A DNA stretch of 64,000 bases from Agapetus fuscipes (GCA_951799405.1 OX637357.1:1178001-1242000); one strand, 5' to 3'; counted from the stretch's first letter, positions 1 to 10,684 are shown. Made by a program: numbers and translations. Notes: a model not told the origin generated them from the sequence alone.

Positions 1-200
1 AAAAAGTGGGGGTTCTTCAGCTCCCGAGAGGGTTGGTACTCATATCTTATAAAGGCTGAGTAAACCTTGCCGGTATTTCATTTTTGGGTTTGAAATAAAC
101 ACCGAAACGGTAAAACATTTCTGACACCCTCGGTGAGATTCAAACACGAGCTCTCGGTATGGAATGCAAGCACTCTTACAACTGAGCCATCGACCAGACA
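1..200 (-). repeat. SINE-B copy, cut by window edge
   Basis: tRNA-derived SINE read on the minus strand. The tRNA-like head (A box TAGCTCAGTTGG-like, B box GGTTCGAATCC-like, both mutated here) lies near 150-200. The SINE-B body continues to the window start. Its 3' part is outside the window. Confidence 0.8.
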
Positions 201-264
201 AAATATAATCGGATTTTTCCGCGGCGCACCTAGCACATTAGGTATTATAAAAAATAATTTAAAT

Positions 265-606
265 CATCAAATAAATGGCGGTTGATCTGTAATGTTGGCG
301 GCTAGGGTTTTTTAAAGAAGAATTTTGTTTTGTGTTTTAGTTTTGATGTCCATACTTTTATTATTTATTGATTTAAAAAATGTAATAACTTGTGTATGTT
401 CCTTGACTTATAGGTTGGTATGCGGCTGACCACCCATGCTGTTGAAGATGGTTCACTTTGCCAATGTCACCCCTGTTTAAGGGTGGGTTGACAAGAGTTG
501 CAGGGTGTTTGTTCATTTGAGCTTCGGGTTTTTATATTGTAAGTCCACCTGCGGCATGTTTTAGCGCGAACTTATACGTGTCTGCTTGTGAAAATGTATT
601 ACATAA
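265..606 (+). mobile_element. LINE 3' end with T-family 3' UTR
   Basis: Starts with the last LINE codons (...TGGCGGTTGATCTGTAATG, as at 23620). About 130 bp of linker follow, then a T copy beginning GGTTGGTATGCGGCTGACC near 413. This is one of four places where the T sequence is still joined to LINE coding sequence, which identifies T as a LINE 3' UTR. No intact ORF remains. Confidence 0.65.
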
Positions 607-630
607 ATAAAAAAAATAATAATTCATTTA

Positions 631-665
631 AATAAGCCATAATGAATAATTCATTATGGCTTATT
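631..665. repeat. Perfect 17-bp inverted repeat
   Basis: AATAAGCCATAATGAAT is followed after one base by its exact reverse complement. It forms a strong AT-rich hairpin. No family membership was recognised. Confidence 0.9.
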
Positions 666-799
666 ATTAATTATTCAATTATTATTAATTATTGATATTT
701 TCATATGTGTTTAAAATGTGTTGTAGTTTTTTTAACTGTTTACTGTTTAATTGCTTAGAATTTATTTGTTTTATATATTTGATTGTATTAATTGCTTGT

Positions 800-1050
800 A
801 CTCCTTGACTGATAGGTTGGTATGTGGCTGACCACCCATACTGTAAAAAATGGTTCACTTTGCCAATGTCACCCCTGCTTCAGGGAAGGTCGGCAAGAGT
901 TGCAGGGCTTATGTTCATTTGAGATTGGGGTTTTTATATTGTAGGTCCACATGCAGCATGTGTAAGCGCGAAATTATGCATGTATGCTTGTGGGAATGCA
1001 TTTAATATGAATCTCAAATGGTACATATCTTTGCAGCTTAGATTTAGATT
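800..1050 (+). repeat. T-family copy (LINE 3' UTR)
   Basis: Nearly full-length T: GGTTGGTATG..CTGACCACCC start, central CTTTGCCAATGTCACCCCTG, and end CTTTGCAGCTTAGATTTAG. The terminal simple repeat is of the TTTAGA type. Confidence 0.85.
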
Positions 1051-1255
1051 AGATATTAATACCTGTTTCTGGCCAGACAGAATAAGTTGGTGAATTGCAT
1101 TCCTCTTCACAATCTATTTTTTTTAAATAAATTATTAAAAAGTTTGGAGATTTGGAAACAACTTTCTTGATAGAAAATTGCCGAATTTTACAATAGTCTA
1201 TTTCGCGACGAGCTGTGGAGCCGCGTCGCACAGTTTGGGAATCACTGGTTTAAAC
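1045..1255. repeat. hAT-like element remnant
   Basis: Contains CTGTTTCTGGCCAGACAG and GGTGAATTGCATTCCTCTT, which recur at 44875-44935, and ends TTTGGGAATCACTGGTTTA. The TGGGAaCCACTG end is typical of non-autonomous hAT elements. No TSD was found, so the class is tentative. Confidence 0.4.
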
Positions 1256-1359
1256 TTCGCTTTAACATATTACGCGTCTTTAACTATACACTGCTTTTTG
1301 AAATTGCACATAAAGAAAGCAGTTTTTCTATTTGTTTGCTTTTAATAGTGGAAGGTAAA

Positions 1360-1515
1360 GACCAAGAAAAGACTGGATTGATCAAGTTAGCTAGATTGTA
1401 AATGACTTGAAAATGCAGAGTGAGAAAAAGAGAAGAGCATGCATGAAGAGAGTGATGAATGTTGAGGAGATGAAAGAAGTGTGAAAGGAAAAAACAAAGT
1501 GGAGACATATTAAAT
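1360..1515 (+). mobile_element. LINE-P C-terminal fragment
   Basis: Frames read DWIDQV followed later by KKRRACMKRVMNVEEMKEV, the terminal segment of the LINE-P reverse transcriptase ORF. Stops and frame breaks are present, so it is dead. Confidence 0.6.
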
Positions 1516-1699
1516 TTTAAAATTGGTTCCGGAAAAACGTCACACGTCTTTGTAACTAAGATCCTTAGCAACCAATAACCAAATATTTAATTGCCTATTC
1601 TCTTTGCGTTTCTTTTGTCTGATGTCATAATATTGTTGTCTATGGATTTGGGACATTTTTGTTTTTGGAAATTTTTCTCGGCGAGCAAGTCCTTTTTTG

Positions 1700-2178
1700 T
1701 CAACGACGTTAGCCATGTTAAAAGCACCGGTTCCCATAGAATCTATGAGAATCTATGGCATAGATCACCGAAGTTAAGCAACATTGGGCGTGGTCAGTGC
1801 TTGGATGGGTAACCGCTCAGGTACACGCGTGTCGTTGGGATCTTGGACCGGTCCGTAGTCCGTAGTAGCAACACTTCGGACTCGTAAATGGAAGGTTGTG
1901 GATTCGGATCCCGGCGGAGCACAAAAATATACCATTTATATTTCGAATGTGCTCTTCGCTGGGTTGAAAAATTCATAAACCTTTACCAATGACCGGTCAC
2001 CAAAGGTCCATCCAGCCTTACAGCAACTGGGTCTTGCTTGAGTATTGGCGCTTTGTAGCGACGACCAAGCTCGTACACCTCTGCGGCACTACAACAAGTG
2101 TCATAGACCTCTAGATTCTTTAGAATCTAGGGAGTCTCCCGCACAGGATTTCTTAATAAAAAAAAAAAAAAAAAAAAA
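1700..2178 (+). mobile_element. 5S rRNA-headed SINE-A, full length with poly(A)
   Basis: Bases 1700-1838 are 5S rRNA-like: GATCACCGAAGTTAAGCAAC, then TGGGCGTGGTCAGTGCTTGG, then GGGTAACCGCTCAGG. A 24-bp duplication or insertion interrupts the 5S part near 1738-1760. At about 1846 the tRNA-like SINE-A head follows (GGTCCGTAGTCC, B box GGATTCGGATCCC), then the SINE-A body. The 3' module ends GGAGTCTCCCGCACAGGATT and a poly(A) of about 20 bases. A second full copy is on the minus strand at 48894-49334. Transcription was probably by RNA polymerase III (inference from the heads). Confidence 0.85.
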
Positions 2179-2204
2179 GGCCTTAGCGCCCATAAAAAAA
2201 TATT

Positions 2205-2601
2205 TATTTTATTTATCCCTAGCAACCCGGCCGGGTGACAACACAATATTGTCTTTGCCAATTCACGTGCGAACGTCATTCAGATTATAAGATAGAAATT
2301 TGTGCAATAATTTTGGATTGCCTTGTTCTAAAAAAATACGTATTGTCCATGAAAAAATTGATACATTTTTAGCAAATTTTAGAGGTTAAGAAATAATTGA
2401 AAATTAATCCATTCAAACAAAAATTCAATGCCATAGACAAATATCAATCAAAACTTCGATGGGCTTCATTGTTAATACACTCGGAACATTTTTGAATTTG
2501 GATCTTTTTTCTCGGCTAGCAGTGATGTCAGTTTTGTATGGAATTGTCGTCCTTAGCAACCTATAATCTATGTTGCAAAGATGTGTTAACATTTAAAAAT
2601 A
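2205..2601. other. No gene; AT-rich with a decayed repeat
   Basis: No supported ORF. TCCCTAGCAACCCGG at 2216 and TTAGCAACCTATAATC at 2553 resemble motifs at 1560, 7700, 37300 and 63880, suggesting an old dispersed element. Not delimited. Confidence 0.3.
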
Positions 2602-2914
2602 ATAGATATTAAATGCATGACAATGCATAGGGACGCGTAAGTTCGCGCTTACACATCGCTGCCTTAGTTCTTGTTTACCGTATACGCCATTTAGAAAAAA
2701 TTACATGAACAATGTTTGCATGTGTACTGGACCAATGTGTCTTATGAAAAAAGGAAATTGATTTAAAAATATTTAAAACAACTCTCACATTATCGAGTTT
2801 TACGTTTTTTCTTAGCTCAGATTGTGTAGAATTTGATTTTTAGGACAACTGCATTAAAAAGTCATTTTTGACAGAATTGGTCTATACGGCAAACAAGAAC
2901 TGGGGGAGCGATCT
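2602..2914. repeat. T fragment plus M1 MITE (direct duplicate of 3339-3655)
   Basis: A 3'-terminal T fragment (minus orientation, to about 2660) is joined to M1. M1 has terminal inverted repeats: TTCTTGTTTACCGTATACGC at the left and its complement ending in AACTGGGGGAGCGAT at the right. The first ~165 bp are essentially identical to 3339-3500. Confidence 0.75.
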
Positions 2915-3030
2915 GCTGTCGTGGTTTGTGGGAACTGGAGCTTCTGGACGTTTCGCCCATGTCTACGATGGGCTTCTTCTTCTTGATGATTGAGACTGTG
3001 ATAGTAGAGATACAGATCAGATAGGAAACA
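2913..3030 (+). repeat. FB-1 half element
   Basis: One arm of fold-back family FB-1 (GGAGCTTCTGGACGTTTCGC, then CATGTCTACGATGGGCTTC). The mate arm is missing. The AT-rich 3' part also occurs, inverted, at 19978-20040. Confidence 0.65.
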
Positions 3031-3059
3031 AAGTTGCATGTACAGTTACAGTTGCGTTT

Positions 3060-3337
3060 GACGTTTGCCCACCCAGAAAACGCAACTAAGCTACACATAT
3101 AGTATAACTTCTTGCCTGCGTTACCCCTGAAGGGGTTGCATGTGGCGATTCGTGGCCTATTTATTTGTTACGGTTAAGGGGGCCGGCCTCACACCAGCCA
3201 CTTTCAGTTGAAGTGGGGGTTTCCCAGTTCCCGGGGGGGCTGGTTCTCATTTCTTGTGAAGGCTGAGTATACCTTGAGATCGAACCCTTGCTCTCGGCAT
3301 GGAATGCAAGCATTCTACCAATTGAGCTATCGACCTA
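3060..3337 (-). repeat. SINE-B copy
   Basis: Body from AACTAAGCTACACATATAG (3' end) to the tRNA head AGCTATCGACC at the right. The A and B boxes read on the minus strand. Near full length with an internal deletion. Confidence 0.8.
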
Positions 3338-3338
3338 G

Positions 3339-3768
3339 TAATAGATATTAAATGCATGACAATGCATAGGGACGCGTAAGTTCGCGCTTACACATCGCTG
3401 CCTTAGTTCTTGTTTACCGTATACGCCATTTAGAAAAAATTACATGAACAATGTTTGCATGTGTACTGGACCAATGTGTCTTATGAAAACAAGAAATTAA
3501 TTTAAAAAATATTTAAAAGAACTCTCACATTATCAAGTTGTAAGGTTTTTCTAAGCTCAGATTGTGTAGACTTTGATTCTTAAGACAACTGTATGAAAAA
3601 GTCATATTTGACAAGATTGGCGTATACGGTAAACAAGAACTGGGGGAGCGACACGCTGCACGTGACTTACAATTAAAAAACCCAATCTCAAATGAACATA
3701 AGCCACGCAACTTTGTATGCGTGGTTAGCCTCTTACCAACCTATAAGTTAAGGAACTTACTTGGAAAA
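3339..3768 (-). repeat. T copy interrupted by M1
   Basis: T sequence (minus) at 3339-3395 resumes at about 3655-3768 (CCCAATCTCAAATGAACATA). An M1 element lies between them (about 3393-3653). Removing M1 restores T continuity, so M1 is the younger insertion. Confidence 0.75.
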
Positions 3769-3814
3769 ATGCCAAAAATACATCTCAAAGGTAGCTTTGA
3801 TTTTTTATGTCATC

Positions 3815-4265
3815 TATAATCTATAATCTAAGTTGCAAGGATATATTCATTCAAAGCTCTCAGATGTATGCCCACAAACAAACACGTGTAGTTCGCGCTT
3901 ACAAATGCTGATTGTGTACTTACAAATAAAATCCAAACCTCAAATGAACATAAGCCCTGCAACTCTTGCCGACATTCCCTGAAACAGGGGTGACATTGGC
4001 AAAGTGAACCATTTTTTACAGTATGGGTTGTCAGCCTCATACCAACCTATAGGTCAAGGAATACGAGTAATAAATAACATTTAAGTATAAGAAAACAACA
4101 AAACCTTAAAAATAAATCTATACAAAAAAAGTAAAAAATGTCTTACGCAAAAAATGTAGAGCGCCAATAAACCAACATTAAAAATCAGCATTGCAGATTA
4201 GCCGCCACTTCTTCCTGTCCTTGCATACTTCTTTCATTTCATCCAGAGATTTAATTTAATTTCAT
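3815..4265 (-). mobile_element. LINE-P 3' end with attached T tail
   Basis: Read on the minus strand, codons for DEMKEVCKDRKKWRLICN end near 4190. A 130-bp AT-rich linker follows, then T from about 4058 to 3836 with an ATTATAG-type end. It is one of the four LINE-T junctions. Confidence 0.7.
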
Positions 4266-4890
4266 GTCATGATTTAATTTAATTTCATAAAAACCTTAGA
4301 GAATGTTCTGAAAATAATGTATACTTTTTCATTAAAAAACCGTTCAATTTGTATAACATCAAAACTTATTTTTTCTATGAAAATGTCTTCATTGAAAATA
4401 AGCCGGTAGGTATGAAGTCAAATAAAGTACGCTTACCCCTTTTGGCATCCAACAACCCTAAAAACAAATTTAAAAAAAGAACAAACTAAAAAATAAAACA
4501 AATGAAATGCGTACTTTTGTTCTCGCACGGAAATTTGAATTCAGAACAGCGACTCCCGTTTGACAGATGAACTGATTGTTTAATTCGATTTAATTTGATT
4601 TATTTTTGCCGATAAACGTGATCCAAGATGGCGATATTACAAATGCAAAACCGTACACATCGAGTGCCCAAGAGATACTGAAGTTTGTACAAGCGTTGCG
4701 TCGCTTTTTCACTTTTACCAACCGCCCAGCAGTACAGCGAGAAATCCTAAATGCAACAATTTTATCAGTCAAAGGCTGTTCGAAGTTAGTACCATTGTGC
4801 TATCATTCGATCTAAATGAAACAGCGTTTCCTAAAGTGTATTTTGTCGCGAAATAACAAGATAAATCAAACTGTATCAAGACCTCAATGA
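4266..4890. other. No recognised gene
   Basis: A 69-codon ORF at 4606-4815 (plus) has no recognisable family, no splice context and no repeat match in the window. The rest is AT-rich. Nothing further could be supported. Confidence 0.3.
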
Positions 4891-4894
4891 CACG

Positions 4895-5375
4895 AAAATG
4901 CTTGTTAACCTGAAACGCAAGGTCTTTGAGTCATGCGTGCTTCCAGTATCCACCTATGACTTGGAAACAAAAGGGCTCAGTCAGTATAGCGCCAACAGAC
5001 TGAGGACGTGCCAAAGAGCCATTGAAAGGAGGATGCTGGGAATCAGTCTCAGAGACAAGGTTCCAAACCAGGAGATCCGTAGACGCACTGGTGTCACTGA
5101 TGTCATATAGTGAGACGCCTGCTTAAAGTGGCGCTGGGCTGGTCACGTCGCAAGGCAGGGCCATGACAGGTGGCCGAAAAGGATCGTCCAGTGGCCGCCT
5201 AGGATGTCCCAGCGGGGAGTGGGGAGACCCCAACTGAGGTGGCTGGACGACATCAAGGGAATTGCAGGCAGAGGATGGCTGAACACAGAATCCGATAGAC
5301 AGGAATAGAGAGGATCAAAAGAGGCCTACGTTCAGGAGTGGACTGAGAAAAGCTGAGGAAGAAGAAGAAGAAGTA
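4895..5375 (+). pseudogene. LINE reverse transcriptase C-terminal remnant, (GAA)n tail
   Basis: Encodes GLSQYSANRLRTCQRAIERR and, after a stop and frame break, GHDRWPKRIVQWP and RPQLRWLDDIKGIAGRGW. The tail is GAAGAAGAAGAAG. A related fragment lies at 48405-48780 on the minus strand. This C-terminal region is characteristic of LINE endonuclease/reverse-transcriptase ORFs. Broken by TAG at 5108. Confidence 0.75.
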
Positions 5376-5600
5376 ACAAGACATTATTGGCTGGGTCAAG
5401 ACAATGGACCATCAGAGCCTTGAAAAGATAGTTGTATTGATTGACCCAAAGGAACGCATATGACAGTGGGAAGACCCAGAGAAAGGTGGCTGGACGGAGT
5501 GATGGCATGCGGTATGAGTATGGAACTGGAGGAAAGAAGCGTTAGACAGGCAGCGGTGGCTGCGGTTGATCAACGATACACATCTGTTTTATATTGACCT
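5376..5600 (+). pseudogene. Second LINE C-terminal remnant
   Basis: Encodes VGRPRERWLDGVMACGMSME and then VRQAAVAAVDQR, a LINE ORF C-terminus from a different subfamily than its left neighbour. No full-length ORF. Confidence 0.6.
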
Positions 5601-5604
5601 GTAA

Positions 5605-5757
5605 GTATATAATTCCTGCACGTGTGCTTAAACATTAAAATCCAAACCGCAAATGAAAATAACCCCTGCAAGTTTTACCTACCTGCCCTGAAACAGGGAT
5701 GACATTGGCAAAGTGAACCATTTTTTACAGTATGGGTGGTCAGCCTCATACCAACCG
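5605..5757 (-). repeat. T-family partial copy
   Basis: Contains the complement of CTTTGCCAATGTCATCCCTG and ends at the GGTTGGTATGAGGCTGACC start. Confidence 0.8.
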
Positions 5758-5794
5758 TGTAGCGTGTATAAGTACGCACTTTCACATGCCACAT

Positions 5795-6055
5795 GTCGCA
5801 CGTTTATTTAGTTTCATAATAAAGAGAAATAACTAAAAAATTGAGAAAATCGAGATTTTTTAATAAAACGCAAGAAAAATGCGAGAAGAATAGGTAGAAT
5901 GCGAAAGCCGTTCAATTTGGACGAATATGACCGAGATAAAACATCGGCCGCCTTTTTCATCCCATACAAGTTGTACTGGTTGTCTGAACTTCAAACGTGA
6001 TTTCCCAACATTCTTATATTTTGAGTTATTGCTCTTTATTATTAAGCGTGCGATG
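5795..6055. repeat. M8 MITE
   Basis: About 260 bp with terminal inverted repeats built on CGCACG..TTA..AATAAAGAG and AATAACT. A second copy, inverted relative to this one, lies at 34608-34875 and shares the interior TTCAATTTGGACGAATATGA. Confidence 0.75.
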
Positions 6056-6132
6056 TGTACCTACTTACAAAATCAATGCTTATACGTCAAATACATATTA
6101 AATGTAATATGTCTTTGCAACTTAGATTCAAG
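6052..6132 (+). repeat. T-family 3' fragment
   Basis: Short, diverged T 3' end finishing TATGTCTTTGCAACTTAGA. Confidence 0.5.
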
Positions 6133-6404
6133 ATGGAAAACTATATTTTTTTTCGGTTAATTTTCGACATTTTGTTACCCGAATTCCGTAAAATAGATTG
6201 CATTAAATAACTTGCAAGGATATGTAAAAGAGATGGCATTATTTTTAATAAAATGTTAAAAAAATATCTTATCAAAATCCACCATCATGACAGCTAAAAT
6301 CGGGCTGTAAATTGTGAGTGTTTTTTTGTGTTTAAATTGCGGTGAGAACATTCATAAGCGGTATTCATTGTTACTTAACGTATATTATATACATATTTCA
6401 CAAT

Positions 6405-6510
6405 TAATAAAACGTCCTCTCAGTGCTTGTTTGTCCTATCTTCAACAGAGGTATTTTCACATGAGCAATGTTTGTATGTGTACTGGACCAATGTGTCTTA
6501 TGAATGCTAG
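6405..6510 (+). repeat. M1-related fragment
   Basis: Shares GTGTACTGGACCAATGTGTC with the M1 copies at 2720, 3460 and 57595, but has a different left end (CTCAGTGCTTGTTTGTCC) also seen at 17155 and 39880. Confidence 0.6.
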
Positions 6511-6589
6511 GAATTGATTTTGAAAACATCCGAAAAATCGAGAAAGAAAAAAACATTAAAAAATCAGAGAATCGCACTGTTTTTGTGTG

Positions 6590-6832
6590 AATCACACCTC
6601 AAGAGCCCTCTGCGAGATGGTCGTCGCTATAGAAAGCGCCAATTGTCAAGTAAGACCCAGTTGTTGTAAGGCTGGATAGACCTTTGTCGACCGGTATATG
6701 AATTTTTCAACCCAGCTAAGAGCTGATTTGAAAATATAAATACTGTGTTTTTTGTGCTCCGCAGGGATTCCAACCCACAACCTTCCATTCACGAGTCTCA
6801 AGCATTACCACTAGACTACGGAACGTGATGCC
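6590..6832 (-). repeat. SINE-A copy
   Basis: 3' module CACACCTCAAGAGCCCTCTG at the left, tRNA-like head at the right (degraded B box; ACCACTAGACTACGGA is the complement of the A-box region). Confidence 0.8.
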
Positions 6833-6849
6833 TTTTCATGTGCCGTTTC

Positions 6850-7082
6850 TGGTATCTAATCTTATCTAATCAAAGCTGCAAAGATATATATTATTTAAGA
6901 TTTATATTAAATGCATTCCCACAAGCAGACATGTATAATTTCGCGCTAACACATGCCGCATGTGGATCTACAATATAAAAACCCAATGTATGTAACAAAT
7001 GAACATAAGCCCTGCAACTCTTGCCGTCCTTTCCTGAAACAGGGGTGACATTCGCAAAGTGAACCATTTTTTACAGTATGGG
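6850..7082 (-). repeat. T-family copy
   Basis: Near full-length T, TTTAGA/attag-type 3' end at the left, GGTTCACTTTGCgAATGTCA core complement at about 7045. Confidence 0.8.
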
Positions 7083-7129
7083 TATGTTCTGTTTTATGCT
7101 TTATATGAATTTTTATACGTTTATAAAAA

Positions 7130-7240
7130 TTCATATAAAGGCGGAAGCACCAAGTCCCTATTTCGAGCCGCAGCATCAAAAGTCAAAATAGCTATGATGA
7201 TCGCCGATCTTCGTTAGAAGTGGCACAGGAAGAAGAAGAA
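7130..7240 (+). mobile_element. LINE 3'-terminal fragment with (GAA)n tail
   Basis: Shares GATGATCGCCGATCTTCG and GAAGTGGCAC with 30100-30140 (opposite strand), followed by GGAAGAAGAAGAAGAA. The coding frame is not preserved. Confidence 0.5.
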
Positions 7241-7738
7241 GAATACGTTTATATGTATATCTTTGCAACTTAGATTAAAGACGCGATCCGTTTGCAGCTA
7301 GTCTTGGGTTAGTAAAAGACTAATGCATTTACTCTCTCTGAATAACAGTGATGCGTACTAAGCGTATGACTTTAGTCGCTTTTTAACGTCGAGATTAAAA
7401 TCGCTTTAAGCAATGTTACATGAATCAGAAGCAACGTAAAACATTCAAGTGAATTACTGTTATTTTCTCTATATCTGTTATTTTATATTATTCAGTGTTA
7501 TTTACAACAACAGCTGATCCATAGCTAATCCATGGATCAGCATAATATATTTGTATGGGATTTTCACTTTAGGCAGCGCGTCAACCATGGATTTGCTGCG
7601 TGTGGATAACACTGATTGTTTTTAATTTAGATGTGTTTTGTTGGTAATGGATCCGGCAAAAATTCCATGGACAATAAAAATGTTACGTCTCACGGCTGGG
7701 TTGCTATGGAAAAAATCTAATTTCGAGTTTGATTCCAA
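7241..7738. other. No gene seen
   Basis: AT-rich. Contains a small inverted repeat built on GCTGATCCATAGC / ATCCATGGATCAGC (7511-7540) and a TGGGTTGCTATGG motif (7699) shared with 2220 and 37300. No credible ORF. Confidence 0.3.
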
Positions 7739-7739
7739 G

Positions 7740-7912
7740 TATAATCTATAATCTAAGTTGCAAGGATATTTTCATTTAAAGCTCTCAGATGTATGCCCAC
7801 AAACCAACACGCGTAATTCGCGCTTACAAATGCTGAATGTGTACTTAAAAATAAAATCCGAACCTCAAATGAACATAAGCCCTGCAACTTTTGCCGACCT
7901 TCCCTTTTTTTT
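7740..7912 (-). repeat. T-family partial copy
   Basis: ATTATAG-type 3' end (ATAATCTATAATCTAAGTTGC) at the left. Truncated near 7905 before the T start. Confidence 0.8.
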
Positions 7913-7946
7913 CCAAGTCCTTGCAGGAAAAACCGTTAAACACTTC

Positions 7947-8205
7947 CGTACCGACTGGTCCATAGACTAGTGGTTAGCACTTCGGATTCGTAAATGTAAG
8001 GTCGTGGGTTCGAATCTCGTGGAGCACCAAAAATATACCGTGTAAGCCTCTTATTCAAAATTATACCATTTAAGTATATTTTAAAATTTGCTCTTCGCTG
8101 GGCTGAAAAATTCATATACATTTACCAAATACTGGTCAACAAAGGTCCATTCAGCCTCACAGCAACTGGGTCTTGCTTGAGAATCGGTGCTTTCAAAGCT
8201 CATCC
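7947..8205 (+). repeat. SINE-A copy
   Basis: tRNA-like head with A box TAGACTAGTGG and B box GGGTTCGAATCTC. The body includes a duplicated ATACCATTTAAG segment. It ends after CTTGCTTGAGAATCGG without the usual 3' module. Confidence 0.8.
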
Positions 8206-8209
8206 AAAT

Positions 8210-8402
8210 AAGCCATCCTAATATAATTAATATTATTATAGTAAGCTATAACCTCCTAATTTTTACTGATTCACATGCAATGCACACCTACAAGCAAACA
8301 TGTGTAAATCATGCTGCATGTGCATTAACATAAAAAGGCCAAACCTCAAGTGACCAAAAACTCTGTAACTTTTGCCGCGCTGTTATTAAAGTATGGGGGT
8401 CA
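8210..8402 (-). repeat. Decayed T-family copy
   Basis: Recognisable by AAACCTCAAGTGACC and TTTGCCG. Heavily mutated. Confidence 0.45.
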
Positions 8403-8622
8403 GTTTTCCTCCATTCAGTGCCACTCGTCATATACTCCTCCGGGGAAAATGCATCAAAAAGTTGCACCATATGTGCAGCTCTGTTGTGTATTCATTTTCT
8501 CTTATTGCTCCATCTAAAATTCCATATAGTCCGGAAGTTTAACGTGCGTATATCGTATCCGATATTTTGTGCAATAATAATTACTTACCATGTACAATAC
8601 ACCTTGGTAGGTACTTTAACGG

Positions 8623-10170
8623 TTATATTAAGAGCGCTCCATACCCTAAACCTGTTATTTTAAAAAAAAACTTCTTCAGTGTTATTCATTAGATTCCGCC
8701 CATACCTGTTTAGTGCGAGATTTTGAGAAACCAATTTAAATTTGTACCAGCCCGCTAAACCAAAATAAATAAAAAGGTGATTCATTAGCGAAATACGTGC
8801 ATTATTTTTTTTGGTTTACCGAATCCTGCTTAAACAGACTTCCGGTAGCTTTTTCTGTATGAAAAAATACGAAATGCTCGACATTTATGTAGGTATTTAG
8901 GTGTCTATGAATTTTTTTGAGGTTTTTGTGGGTGTTTGCATGATTTTTCGGAGACGCTCGGAAGCATTCGGGTAAACGCCCCCTCCCGAACGTTTCGCGT
9001 CACTGCAGCTGTCAAACTCATGTCGACTGCGACTTCGAATGAACCAAAAATGGAAACAAGTATTTTTCAAAGCATGACTTCATTGTGACTTCAGGTTTTG
9101 GCTGTAGGCATCACGAAGAAAATCTCAAAGATGGGCCTTCATACTTCATCTACAAGAAAAGTGACAGTTTTACAAAATTGGCGACTTGAAAAATAACACG
9201 ACGCGGCATCTGTCACTTTTTTTCTTGTCACAGTTTTTATATTTGTTTCGTTGCTGCATACCGTAGATTTGTTGTTTTAGTGTAAAATTCTAATGTCTTA
9301 AAGTTACTGTAATTGCTGAAACTCTTATTTGATTCATAAATCTTTTATTCTGAAAGTTATCTCGTACATTACAATCAGCTGGGGAATGAGGAAGATCGCC
9401 ATTTTGCGTATGTCGATCTAGTTTAGAACGAAATAAACCTACTCGGAGGTGGTTTACAAATGTGATTATGTTTTGAAACACGTTTAGTGTTAAACTGAAT
9501 TATAAAGTTTTTATGAATCACTTTTTTTGTAAATTGAGATTAAATCGAAAAATTAAACCAGATCTCTAAAGAAATCTGGTTTTAAAATTCTAATGAATAA
9601 CACTGTTTAAGTTTTATGGTCATAGTAAAACATTGACATAAATGTTGAAGTGGGGCCTTCGCAGCTCCATGGGAGTTGGTACTAATTTCTTGTGAAGTTT
9701 AGTTAATGCAATGTGAACAGTTTTCGAGATAATAGGAAAAAACTGCAACTAATTAATTAATTTAATTCTTGAAAACAGTTTTATTTATATTATCTCAAAA
9801 ACTATTCACATGACATTAACTAAACTACATCGTTTTCTAGAATTTGTATCATTCTATAATTATAAAGAACAAAACTATTTCCAAAATGCAAAACAAAAAA
9901 ATTAGAAGGAAAAAATGTGAAAAAAACGTTTTTTTTAAATATTTTCTTGTGACGTCATTTTTTAAGTTATATAAAAAAATAACTTGGAAATTTTGATATA
10001 AAAATCACTAAGCACGCGTGAATTTCTTCATAAATGTCACTCTTTTACTAGGGCCATAAAGTATAAGAAATTTAATTTGCAAAAGACTGGGATTTTTTTT
10101 TGTGAACGGAGTCTTAAGAAACATGTTTGTTTTTGTAAAACAAAAGGTTTAGGGTACAGAGCGCTCTTAA
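8623..10170. repeat. Large inverted-repeat region, possible non-autonomous DNA element
   Basis: Outer arms: TTAAGAGCGCTCCATACCCT at 8628 and its near-complement GGGTACAGAGCGCTCTTAAA at 10152-10171. Inner arms: CAGTGTTATTCATTAGA at 8678 and its complement at 9590-9606. No transposase ORF lies between them. It contains a SINE-B fragment (about 9645-9695) and M7. TSDs were not resolved, so it may be two nested elements. Confidence 0.5.
9696..9826. repeat. M7 palindromic element
   Basis: AGTTTAGTTAATG..ATGTGAACAGTTTT..GAGATAATA at the left pairs with TATTATCTCAAAAACTATTC..CATTAACTAAACT at the right. The arms are about 40 bp. It abuts a SINE-B fragment at 9695. Confidence 0.75.
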
Positions 10171-10171
10171 A

Positions 10172-10684
10172 ACAATGAGTCAATACAGACAGTGCGAGTG
10201 ATCGAGCAAAGAACTGGTTTAAACGTCATTTTTTACACGTTTAAACTCAAAAAAAGTGTTCTACTCGTACAGGCAAAGCGCCTCGTGCTAGTGTTTTACT
10301 TTCCATGAGTTTTTACTAAAAGGCTATGTTAACGTTTGAGAGTGATGTTTTGTAAGTACTTACTTGCAGTACTGGTTATAAATGAAATCGCAAGTATTCT
10401 GTGTGTTGTATTACTTGTATTGTATGTGTTGTATGTATGTATCTGCTTTTACTTCCATTCTTACTCACTACATCGTGGTCTACTTTAGAGTTATATGGGG
10501 AAGTGCATGTAAGCATTGTGAGGAACGAGTGTAAGACAGTTGCCACGGGCGACAAAAAATCTGATAAACATTAAACACATAAATGAAGAAGCAAGATAGT
10601 TTGGTGAAATGCCCCACAGTTTCACATACAAAGTAAACAGACGTCGCTGCTCCACAGTACAACACATGCGTAGAGTGTCATATA
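10172..10684. other. No gene seen
   Basis: No ORF with a recognisable family and no copy of the window's repeat families. Contains a short TGTATGTGTTGTATGTATG run near 10420. Confidence 0.3.

Noticed and set aside
1700..1838. 5S rRNA gene
   Set aside because: Carries a 24-bp insertion and mutations and is fused to a SINE; the other two 5S-like segments are equally altered. None is a functional 5S gene.
4606..4815. Small ORF as a gene
   Set aside because: No family resemblance, splice context or partner; random ORFs of this length are expected.
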